Assembly: GCA_002373775.1 (NCBI GenBank)
Contig: DFJW01000114.1
Location: 13,647 to 77,646, forward strand
DNA length: 64,000 bases
Source: Ruminococcus flavefaciens
GTDB taxonomy: Bacteria; Bacillota; Clostridia; Oscillospirales; Ruminococcaceae
Reading direction: 5' to 3'
Shown: piece by piece, positions 43,627-50,519 of the stretch
Layout of the letters: each line of letters begins with the position of its first letter
How positions within the stretch are numbered: position 1 is the stretch's first letter
Notes under the pieces: model-generated
Databases searched by the model: none
The model's input: the letters and a program-made list of their open reading frames with translations, nothing else
Told to the model about the DNA's origin: nothing
Program-made: the position numbers and the translations under genes

Positions 43627-46221
43627 ATGGAAAAGGTATTTGAGATAAATAATCTTCACTGCGCACACTGCGGCGCAAAAATTGAAGAGGCGCTCAATAA
43701 ACTGGAGGGGATAGAATCGGCTGTGCTGAATTTCCCCATGAAGCGGTTTCACATCCACGGCGAATTCACAGATGAACTTCTGGAGCAGATGAATCGCACC
43801 GCCCGTTCTATCGAACCGGAGGTAGAGATAGTGCCTCACGAGCATGAGCATCATCATCATGAGCATGAGCACCACCACGAACACGGCGAGCATTGTGAGT
43901 GCGAGCATGAACATGAACACGAACACGAACATCACCATGAGCACGGCGAGCATTGCGAGTGCGAGCATGAACATGAACACGAACACCACCATGAGCACGG
44001 CGAGCATTGTGAGTGCGAGCATGAACACGAACACGAACACGAACACGAACACCACCATGAACACGCAGAGGTGACAGCTGACCACCGTGAATATGAGATA
44101 ACCGGACTTGACTGCGCACATTGCGGCGGAAAGATAGAAGAGGCACTGAACAAGCTTGAAGGCATCGAGTCAGCCATACTGAATTTCCCCATGAAGCGCT
44201 TCCGCATCAAAGGAGATGTGACTGACGATCTGCTGGAACGCATAAACGCAGTTGCCGGAGAGATAGAGCCGGGAGTGAAGATAGCTCCCGTGAACAGCAC
44301 TCAAGAACACACGCACGAACATGAGCACTCCTCTGAGGGCGAGGATCTGAAGCAGGAGATCATCCCTCTTGTCATCGGAATCCTGCTCTTTGCGGCAGCA
44401 GTGATATCCGGCAGAGCCTTAGACATAAAGCCACTCAGCATCGTACTTTATGCTGCCGCATATCTGGTCCTCGGATACAATATCCTTATCCGCACTGTCA
44501 AGAACATAAAGGTGAAGAACTTTTTTGACGAGAACACTCTGATGACCGTGGCGACGCTTGGCGCGTTTGCCATTGGCGAATACTCAGAAGCAGTGGGAGT
44601 CGTGCTTTTCTTCAAGATAGGCGAACTCTTCGAGGACTTCGCAGTTGCCCGCAGCCGTAAGGCGATAACAGACGTTGCAGCACTCAGAGTAGAGGACGCA
44701 GACGTGCTGAGGAATGGCGAATATGTACGCATACCCTCTGAAGAGATCCGTGTAGGCGACTTACTGCGCATCAAAGCCGGCGAGCGCATAGCCGTTGACG
44801 GTTCCGTGGAGAGCGGCAGTTCCAGAGTTGATACCTCAGCTGTGAACGGCGAGCCTGTTCCGCTGACAGTCCGCGCCGGAGATACGGTGATGTCCGGCTG
44901 CATAAATCTTTCGGACACATTTGTGCTTCGTGCCGAGGCTGCCGCTGAGGATTCCATGATATCCAGACTTGCAAGAGCAGTTGAGGACGCATCAGCGTCG
45001 AAACCTAAGATAGACCGCTTTATCACGCGGTTTGCGAAAATATACACACCTGTCGTCATAGCGGCGGCAGTCCTTACAGCATTGATCCCATCTATTATAA
45101 CAGGAGAATGGAGCAAATGGATCCATTCAGCCCTGACCTTCCTTGTAATCAGCTGCCCATGCGCTCTGGTGCTGAGTGTGCCGCTGGCATATTTTTCCGG
45201 CATCGGAGCTGCATCAAAGCTGGGCATACTCTTCAAAGGCGGTGACGCAGTTGAAGCTCTCGGCAAGGTAAAGGCGATAGCATTTGACAAGACAGGTACG
45301 CTCACCAACGGCAGTTTCACTGTAACAGCTGTAAATACAGTGGGCAGACTGAATGAAAACGACCTTCTCAAACTCTGTGGAAGCTGTGAGCAGTCTTCGA
45401 CACACCCTGTAGCTGAAAGCATAGTCCAGCGCTGCAAAGAAGCTTCCATAGAGCTGCACGAACCGGAAAAGGTCACCGAATTGCCGGGACGCGGCATATC
45501 TGCCGTACTTCGCGGACGCACGATCCTCTGCGGAAACGAGCGCCTTATGGCTGAGAACGGCATTGAACTGCGCGGTGCAGATATACCGGAGCAGGGAAGC
45601 GTGGTATGCGTAGCAGTGGACGGAAGCTATACCGGCTGCATCGTTGTATCCGACACCATAAAGCCGAGTTCTGCAAGGTCTGTGAAAGAGCTCAAAGGCA
45701 TGGGTGTGAAAACGATAATGCTCACAGGCGACAAGACAGAAAATGCGAAGGCAGTTGCCGTTGAGATAGGTATAAACTCAGTCCGCGGAGGACTTCTCCC
45801 TGACGGAAAACTCAGCCAGATCGGCAAACTCCGCGAAAAGTACGGTCCTGTGATGTTTGTCGGAGACGGCATAAACGACGGACCTGTTCTTGCGGGCGCA
45901 GATGTAGGCGGTGCTATGCAGTCCGGTTCTGACCTTGCACTTGAAGCAGCTGATGCGGTATTCATAAGTTCCGAGCCTGAGGCAGTGGTCAAGGCGAAGA
46001 AGATATCCGACAAAGCACTGCGAATCTCCTACGAGAACATAGTATTTGCACTGCTGATAAAAGCGGCAGTAATGGTACTGGGACTTCTGGGACATCCGAA
46101 TATGTGGCTCGCAGTATTTGCGGATTCCGGAGTAGCGATGCTTCTTGTACTGAATTCGATACGCATACTGAATACAAAAGCATACCGTTTCAGGTATGCT
46201 GACGAAACTGACAGAAAATAA
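43627..46221 (+). CDS. P1B-type heavy-metal ATPase, Zn/Cd/Co exporter, with two HMA domains and His-rich insert
   Basis: 864 residues. N-terminal HMA domain 1 (CAHC motif, about 8-70), a His/Glu/Cys-rich insert (about 73-150), HMA domain 2 (DCAHCGGKIEEALNKLEGIES, about 155-220), and a short His-rich tail before the membrane part. Then the P-type core: CPC metal site (510-512), phosphorylation motif DKTGT (Asp 554), and the hinge GDGINDGP. CPC plus a long His tract fits ZntA/CadA-type export of zinc, cadmium or cobalt. The operator upstream supports metal-inducible control. Confidence 0.92.
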   Translation: MEKVFEINNLHCAHCGAKIEEALNKLEGIESAVLNFPMKRFHIHGEFTDELLEQMNRTARSIEPEVEIVPHEHEHHHHEHEHHHEHGEHCECEHEHEHEHEHHHEHGEHCECEHEHEHEHHHEHGEHCECEHEHEHEHEHEHHHEHAEVTADHREYEITGLDCAHCGGKIEEALNKLEGIESAILNFPMKRFRIKGDVTDDLLERINAVAGEIEPGVKIAPVNSTQEHTHEHEHSSEGEDLKQEIIPLVIGILLFAAAVISGRALDIKPLSIVLYAAAYLVLGYNILIRTVKNIKVKNFFDENTLMTVATLGAFAIGEYSEAVGVVLFFKIGELFEDFAVARSRKAITDVAALRVEDADVLRNGEYVRIPSEEIRVGDLLRIKAGERIAVDGSVESGSSRVDTSAVNGEPVPLTVRAGDTVMSGCINLSDTFVLRAEAAAEDSMISRLARAVEDASASKPKIDRFITRFAKIYTPVVIAAAVLTALIPSIITGEWSKWIHSALTFLVISCPCALVLSVPLAYFSGIGAASKLGILFKGGDAVEALGKVKAIAFDKTGTLTNGSFTVTAVNTVGRLNENDLLKLCGSCEQSSTHPVAESIVQRCKEASIELHEPEKVTELPGRGISAVLRGRTILCGNERLMAENGIELRGADIPEQGSVVCVAVDGSYTGCIVVSDTIKPSSARSVKELKGMGVKTIMLTGDKTENAKAVAVEIGINSVRGGLLPDGKLSQIGKLREKYGPVMFVGDGINDGPVLAGADVGGAMQSGSDLALEAADAVFISSEPEAVVKAKKISDKALRISYENIVFALLIKAAVMVLGLLGHPNMWLAVFADSGVAMLLVLNSIRILNTKAYRFRYADETDRK
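43838..44070 (+). repeat. Tandem His-Glu repeat region
   Basis: Three units of the form HHHEHGEHCECEHEHEHEH, 48-60 bases each, made of GAGCAT/GAACAC and CACCATGAG words. Unit lengths differ, a sign of slippage. Confidence 0.85.
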
Positions 46222-46225
46222 TACA

Positions 46226-46269
46226 AAAAGCTCCTGCACACCGGTCAGACCGGAAGTACAGGAGCTTTT
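46226..46269. terminator. Bidirectional terminator between the ATPase and CapD-type genes
   Basis: AAAAAGCTCCTG pairs with CAGGAGCTTTT around a loop containing a second small stem (ACCGGT / ACCGG). Confidence 0.85.
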
Positions 46270-46270
46270 A

Positions 46271-48229
46271 TCATGCACTCGCGCTTATAAGTTCGCTGTT
46301 GTTTTCGGTGTCTCCGCCTTTTTTCTTGCTCAGCTCCTTGCGGTTGAATTCTTCGGGAGTGATAAAGGTGGGGACCATTTCGTGGAGAGCGGCAATGGCG
46401 AGTTCGACGTTGTTTTTCAGAGCAGCGTCACGGAGTTCGTGAAGCCTTTCAGCGAAGTTCTCTTCGTCGATATCTATCTGTTTGCCGATGAATATGAGCT
46501 TGTTTGAGGTCTTCTGGAGACCTTCCTCGTTCATGAGGAGTTCCTCTTTTATCTTTTCGCCCGGTCTTAGACCTGTGAATCTTATCTCCACATCCTTGTA
46601 AGGTTCTTTTCCGTACATTCTTATGAGGTTCTCGGCGAGGGCAACGATCTTGACGGGTTTGCCCATATCGAGTACGAATATCTCACCGCCTTTAGCGATA
46701 GCAGCGGCTTCCATAACGAGGTTTACTGCCTCGGGGATAGTCATGAAATAGCGGATTATATCCGGGTGTGTAACGGTAACGGGCTTGCCCTGTTCAATCT
46801 GCTTTTTGAAGAGCGGGATGACTGAACCGTTGGAACCGAGGACATTTCCGAATCTGGTGGTAACGAATTCCGTGGTGCCTTCATGCTGCTGTGCGAGGTA
46901 CTGGACGATCATTTCGCAGCAGCGTTTTGAAGCTCCCATAACGTTTGTGGGATTTACCGCCTTATCGGTGGATATCATCACGAATTTGGAAACGTTATGG
47001 AACTGCGCAAGAGTAGCGACATTGAATGTACCGATTATGTTGTTCTTGATAGCCTCCATAGGAGAGACTTCCATGAGCGGGACGTGTTTATGAGCTGCTG
47101 CATGGAACACAACTTCCGGTTTGTAGTCGCTGAATATCTGGTTCATACGGTAATAATCGCGTACTGACGCGATGAGCGTCACAAGATTGAGTTCGCCGCC
47201 GTACTCCATGAGCAGTTCCTGCTGTATCTCGTAGGCATTGTTCTCGTAGATATCGACGATTATTATCTGCTTTGGATCGTATTTTGCTATCTGGCGGACA
47301 AGTTCCGAGCCTATGCTTCCGCCGCCGCCGGTGACCATACAGGTCTTGCCGCTGATGAAATTGCGGATATCGCTGCTGTTGAACTTGATAGGCTCGCGGC
47401 CGAGGAGATCTTCGACTTTGATATCGCGGACCTGGGTGAGGAGAGTCTTGTGCTGTTCATCGAATACAAGACTGCCTATGAAAGGCACTATCTTGACCGG
47501 TATCTTGGTATCAGAGCATATGTCGAGGATGCGCTTGCGTTCATTTTCGAGGCATGAGGGGATCGCAAAGACGATCTGTTCGATCTTCTTTTCTTTTACG
47601 AACTTGTGTATCTCGGCGGTAGTGCCGACGATCTCAATGTTATGTATACTTGTGCCGATCTTTGAGCGGTCGTCATCTATTATGCAGACGGGATTGAATA
47701 CAGCTGCGCGTTTGTCGTCGGAATAAGGGGAACTGCGGGCATTGAATATCTCGTTGAGGATAGTTCTGCATGCCTGACCGCCGCCGATGAACATAGTGCG
47801 CTTGCCCTTGCATATCTCGCTGCTTGTCAGACTGATGAAGGTGCGCTTGAACATATAGCGGAAAAGGCAGACGCCAACGAGTGCTATGATGCAGTGTATC
47901 AGCGCATAAGTCAGGAAGAGTTTTCCGCTTACGATATAGACGATAAGGGCTGAAACGGTGATGCCGGCAGCGATGCCGTAAACGCAGCAGAGGTAGTCTT
48001 TTTTATTGAAGTACCTCCAGAGTTTGGAGTAAGCACCGCAGATGAGCAAGCTGCTTATGCAGCATATGACGCTGACTCCCATGGAAACCGATACCTTATC
48101 CTGACTGAGATCAGCCGAAGCGAATGACAGGATATAATTCGTGATAAGTGAAGCGACTGCGATGATAAAAGCGTCCGCGATCGCAAGGACGAGCTTCCTG
48201 TAGCGGAAATTACCGAAAACCTCTCTCAT
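46271..48229 (-). CDS. CapD/PglF-type membrane nucleotide-sugar 4,6-dehydratase/epimerase
   Basis: 652 residues. Four N-terminal helices (to about 115), a CoA-binding-like region with GGGQACRTIL (about 150-250), and an extended SDR domain from about 285. NAD motif VTGGGGSIGSEL, the STDKAVNPTNVMGASKR motif (Lys retained, Met in place of the usual Tyr, as in the PglF/CapD subgroup) and the RFGNVLGSNGSVIP stretch. It acts on UDP-GlcNAc in capsule, glycan or protein-glycosylation pathways. No other glycan genes are adjacent. Confidence 0.92.
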   Translation of the reverse strand: MREVFGNFRYRKLVLAIADAFIIAVASLITNYILSFASADLSQDKVSVSMGVSVICCISSLLICGAYSKLWRYFNKKDYLCCVYGIAAGITVSALIVYIVSGKLFLTYALIHCIIALVGVCLFRYMFKRTFISLTSSEICKGKRTMFIGGGQACRTILNEIFNARSSPYSDDKRAAVFNPVCIIDDDRSKIGTSIHNIEIVGTTAEIHKFVKEKKIEQIVFAIPSCLENERKRILDICSDTKIPVKIVPFIGSLVFDEQHKTLLTQVRDIKVEDLLGREPIKFNSSDIRNFISGKTCMVTGGGGSIGSELVRQIAKYDPKQIIIVDIYENNAYEIQQELLMEYGGELNLVTLIASVRDYYRMNQIFSDYKPEVVFHAAAHKHVPLMEVSPMEAIKNNIIGTFNVATLAQFHNVSKFVMISTDKAVNPTNVMGASKRCCEMIVQYLAQQHEGTTEFVTTRFGNVLGSNGSVIPLFKKQIEQGKPVTVTHPDIIRYFMTIPEAVNLVMEAAAIAKGGEIFVLDMGKPVKIVALAENLIRMYGKEPYKDVEIRFTGLRPGEKIKEELLMNEEGLQKTSNKLIFIGKQIDIDEENFAERLHELRDAALKNNVELAIAALHEMVPTFITPEEFNRKELSKKKGGDTENNSELISASA

Positions 48230-48447
48230 ATGTCAACCCCCGATACCTTCCTTGCACATTTGGTATAGAATCAGATCAGCTTCTCCATATGTCTTGTGTG
48301 TTGGAGAATGATCTTGATTATCGTGCATATTAGATAAAATATTTTGTGTAAACTTGTGTCAAATTAACACTCATATAAACATGACGCATAAGAAATGTGA
48401 ATAATTTATGAAATTTTCAAAAATGAAATTATATATCTCTGATTTCT

Positions 48448-48476
48448 ATTATACTTCCTGTTGCACAAAAAATCAA
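48448..48476 (-). promoter_or_regulatory. Sigma-A promoter of the CapD-type gene
   Basis: Minus strand: TTGATT, 17-base spacer, TATAAT. Confidence 0.7.
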
Positions 48477-48511
48477 GTGGAAATGAATGGCGAATCGCAC
48501 AAAGCACAAAT

Positions 48512-48529
48512 TTTGTCATTTCTGACAAA
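48512..48529. promoter_or_regulatory. Palindrome in the CapD/SASP intergenic region
   Basis: TTTGTCA TTTC TGACAAA, a perfect 7-base inverted repeat. Upstream of the CapD-type promoter; possible operator, binding protein unknown. Confidence 0.4.
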
Positions 48530-48650
48530 CAAGTGACATAATCGGACAGCTAATTTCACGTTATTTTCAACATCTGTTTTAATATATGTTAGTAGAAAAC
48601 TGTATCAGTTATACTAAGCGTTGATAATCGCGCGGCTCATATATTTCCAT

Positions 48651-48680
48651 TTATATTTTCACTTGCGAGATGACATAATA
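48651..48680 (+). promoter_or_regulatory. Possible sigma-G (forespore) promoter of the SASP gene
   Basis: CATAATA at 48674-48680 matches the sigma-G -10 (CATNNTA). An 18-base spacer places TTATA at 48651, one mismatch from the GNATR -35. Confidence 0.5.
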
Positions 48681-48719
48681 GTAACACGGCATCAGAAATC
48701 ATCAAAAAGGAGAATAATC

Positions 48720-48917
48720 ATGAATAACAGCAATAATAACAAGGGCGAAATGACACAGAAGGGCAGAGAGGCTCTCGAAAGATTCAAGATGGAGTCTGCA
48801 TCTGAACTCGGCGTAGACCTCAAGCAGGGTTACAACGGCGACCTCACATCCCGTGAGGCTGGTTCTATCGGCGGACGCATGGTCCAGAAAATGATAAACT
48901 CTTACAAGATGCAGTAA
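48720..48917 (+). CDS. Alpha/beta-type small acid-soluble spore protein
   Basis: 65 residues from ATG 48720 (AAAGGAGAA site). Core ALERFKMESASELGV, the Gly-rich second segment, and REAGSIGGRMVQKMI match the SASP alpha/beta family, which coats and protects DNA in dormant spores. The N-terminus is Asn-rich, also common in SASPs. The Glu-Ser-Ala-Ser site resembles the usual germination-protease recognition region (EIASE). Presence indicates a spore-forming lineage. Confidence 0.88.
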   Translation: MNNSNNNKGEMTQKGREALERFKMESASELGVDLKQGYNGDLTSREAGSIGGRMVQKMINSYKMQ

Positions 48918-48934
48918 CAGACATCATAAAAAGA

Positions 48935-48960
48935 ACGGGACGCACATGCGTCCCGTTTTG
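48935..48960 (+). terminator. Terminator after the SASP gene
   Basis: AACGGGACGC pairs with GCGTCCCGTT, loop ACAT, then TT; it also faces the gene ending at 48972. Confidence 0.85.
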
Positions 48961-48971
48961 TACTTATATCA

Positions 48972-49682
48972 TCAGTATTGCCTCATCAGTTTCGTCTGCT
49001 TTTTTCTTGCGGACCTGTCGGCAGCCATCATGAATATGGAAGCGACAAGCAGAATGATCGCGAGCAGCAGCCCGTATTCCATTTTTATTTCGATATAGTC
49101 ATATGATTCTTCAGCTTTCTGGTTCGATGCGTAGACCATGGCAGCGAAAAGACCGTGCGCAGCTGCTGAAAGGAAGGAAAAGAGAGAAGTGCCGGTAGGC
49201 GTAAGCAGTGCCAGAACTTCAAAACCGATGGCGGCGGTCAGAGTTATGGCGACTATCAGGGCGCCTTTGCTGACATTGCTGCTGAGGTCCTTTGTATCGT
49301 TGTATGCTTCCCAGCTCTTCTGGAGCATCTCAAGTCCGGTGATGCTGTTGGACTTATCGGAAAGGAACGCGATACTGCCTGAATAGAATGGCAGGAGAAA
49401 GCAGATGATCGCGATGAAAACAGCGAGCTTGCCTATCCAGAAGAGGACTGTCCTGCTTTTGGAGAAAGAAGCCGGGACAGGAGGCTGCTGTGCATACTGC
49501 ATATTATTCTGCTGGAAAGGGTTCTGGTAAACCTGCTGCGGGAACTGAGGATAATTATTCCGCGGAGGAGGGGCAGCAGGAGTTATCGTATTTTCGGAGT
49601 CTGCATTTGTCTGAAGTGCTCCGCATCCGGGGCAGTAGATGCTTCCCTGATTCAGCGGCCTACCGCAATTTTTACATACCAT
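48972..49682 (-). CDS. Zinc-ribbon membrane protein
   Basis: 236 residues. N-terminal zinc ribbon CKNC...CPGC (about 3-20), a Pro/Gln/Asn-rich linker to about 75, then four hydrophobic helices (about 80-108, 140-160, 162-190, 203-222). Zinc ribbons followed by helices are common in Firmicutes proteins of unknown function. It has its own promoter and stands alone. Role unknown. Confidence 0.7.
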   Translation of the reverse strand: MVCKNCGRPLNQGSIYCPGCGALQTNADSENTITPAAPPPRNNYPQFPQQVYQNPFQQNNMQYAQQPPVPASFSKSRTVLFWIGKLAVFIAIICFLLPFYSGSIAFLSDKSNSITGLEMLQKSWEAYNDTKDLSSNVSKGALIVAITLTAAIGFEVLALLTPTGTSLFSFLSAAAHGLFAAMVYASNQKAEESYDYIEIKMEYGLLLAIILLVASIFMMAADRSARKKQTKLMRQY

Positions 49683-49739
49683 TATATCGTCTCCTTATAT
49701 CATGAAGCAGTCGTTGCCGTTGACATGCCGTTTTATAAT

Positions 49740-49768
49740 ATTATACTCTGTACGGATAGTTTTGTCAA
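49740..49768 (-). promoter_or_regulatory. Sigma-A promoter of the zinc-ribbon gene
   Basis: Minus strand: TTGACA, 17-base spacer, TATAAT. Confidence 0.8.
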
Positions 49769-49895
49769 TCGGTGGACCTTATCAGCGGATACTGACGGCT
49801 GCACTGATAAGTGGTCAAGTTTTACATAAAAATGGCACAAACAGCCAATAATAGTGTTTGCTTGCACAAACTTTAAAAAGAATCCGCTCAGGTGA

Positions 49896-49924
49896 TTGAC
49901 TTTATAAATACATAGGTGTATAAT
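49896..49924 (+). promoter_or_regulatory. Sigma-A promoter of the feo operon
   Basis: TTGACT, 17-base spacer, TATAAT, directly followed by the palindromic operator. Confidence 0.85.
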
Positions 49925-49932
49925 ATAACCAA

Positions 49933-49950
49933 GGTTAGCGAAAACTAACC
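49933..49950. promoter_or_regulatory. Metal-regulator operator at feo (site A)
   Basis: GGTTAG CGAAAA CTAACC, a perfect 6-6-6 palindrome covering the likely transcription start. The GGTTAG/CTAACC half-sites recall DtxR/IdeR/MntR sites, although spacing differs from the classic form. Same core as sites B and C. Confidence 0.65.
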
Positions 49951-49992
49951 CTCTTTGTGCGTTATAACACCTGATTGATTAAGGAGGAAATG

Positions 49993-50205
49993 ATGATGCC
50001 GCTGTCATTTGCAAATGTAGGAGAGACATATACTATCCAGCGTCTGGGAGGAACACCAGAGGTAAAGAAACACCTTGAGAACCTTGGCTTTGTAGCCGGA
50101 GGAAATGTCATGGTCGTTAATACTGTAGGCGGAAATCTCATCGTCAATGTCAAAGAGGCGCGAGTAGCTATAAGCCGTGAAATGGCTCAGAAGATCATGA
50201 TTTAA
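49993..50205 (+). CDS. feoA: Ferrous iron transport protein A (first copy)
   Basis: About 70 residues. Three consecutive ATG codons (49990, 49993, 49996) follow AAGGAGG (49981-49987); the second and third have normal spacing, so the true start is one of those. SH3-like FeoA fold: PLSFANVGETYTIQRLGG...KKHLENLGFVAGGNVMVV...ARVAISREMAQKIMI. FeoA assists FeoB in Fe(II) uptake. Two feoA copies before feoB is a clostridial pattern. Confidence 0.92.
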   Translation: MMPLSFANVGETYTIQRLGGTPEVKKHLENLGFVAGGNVMVVNTVGGNLIVNVKEARVAISREMAQKIMI

Positions 50206-50217
50206 GGAGGAGATAAG

Positions 50218-50436
50218 ATGACTCTCAGAGATGTTAAGATCGGCGAGACTGTCACAGTAAAGAAACTGACAGGCGAGGGTGCAGTGAAACGCCGCATCAT
50301 GGACATGGGACTCACCAAAGGCGTTCAGGTGACTGTAAGAAAAGTCGCACCGCTGGGCGATCCGCTGGAAGTTACAGTAAGAGGATATGAACTTTCTATC
50401 CGTAAGGCAGACGCAGCTATGGTAGAAGTGCAGTAA
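50218..50436 (+). CDS. feoA: Ferrous iron transport protein A (second copy)
   Basis: 72 residues, 12 bases after the first copy with AAGGAGGAG. TLRDVKIGETVTVKKLTGEGAVKRRIMDMGLTKG is a more canonical FeoA sequence than the first copy, with the MDMGLTKG turn. The two differ widely, so they may have separate roles at FeoB. Confidence 0.93.
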   Translation: MTLRDVKIGETVTVKKLTGEGAVKRRIMDMGLTKGVQVTVRKVAPLGDPLEVTVRGYELSIRKADAAMVEVQ

Positions 50437-50477
50437 CACCGTGCTGCCATAGCAGTGTCTGATTTTATTGTTTTTGT

Positions 50478-50493
50478 GTTAGCCGGTTCTAAC
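50478..50493. promoter_or_regulatory. GTTAG-N6-CTAAC element between feoA2 and feoB (site B)
   Basis: GTTAG CCGGTT CTAAC, same arms and spacing as sites A and C. It also overlaps a GCCGG / CCGGC hairpin at 50482-50499. It could control feoB separately from feoA. Confidence 0.5.
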
Positions 50494-50519
50494 TCCGGCA
50501 GGAAAGTGAGGAATAATCA

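Larger units (their letters stand above)
48230..48719. other. Long AT-rich intergenic region between CapD-type gene and SASP gene
   Basis: About 490 bases with no credible gene. Contains a minus-strand promoter (48448-48476) that would give the CapD-type gene an untranslated leader of about 210 bases, a 7-4-7 palindrome at 48512-48529, and a sporulation-type promoter next to the SASP gene. The rest is unassigned. Confidence 0.6.

Noticed and set aside
43838..44070. His-codon repeats as a possible non-coding satellite
   Set aside because: They are in frame within the ATPase and encode a metal-binding tract.
44448..45563. Long minus-strand open frame opposite the metal ATPase
   Set aside because: Covered by a well-supported P-type ATPase with all motifs; no ribosome binding site.
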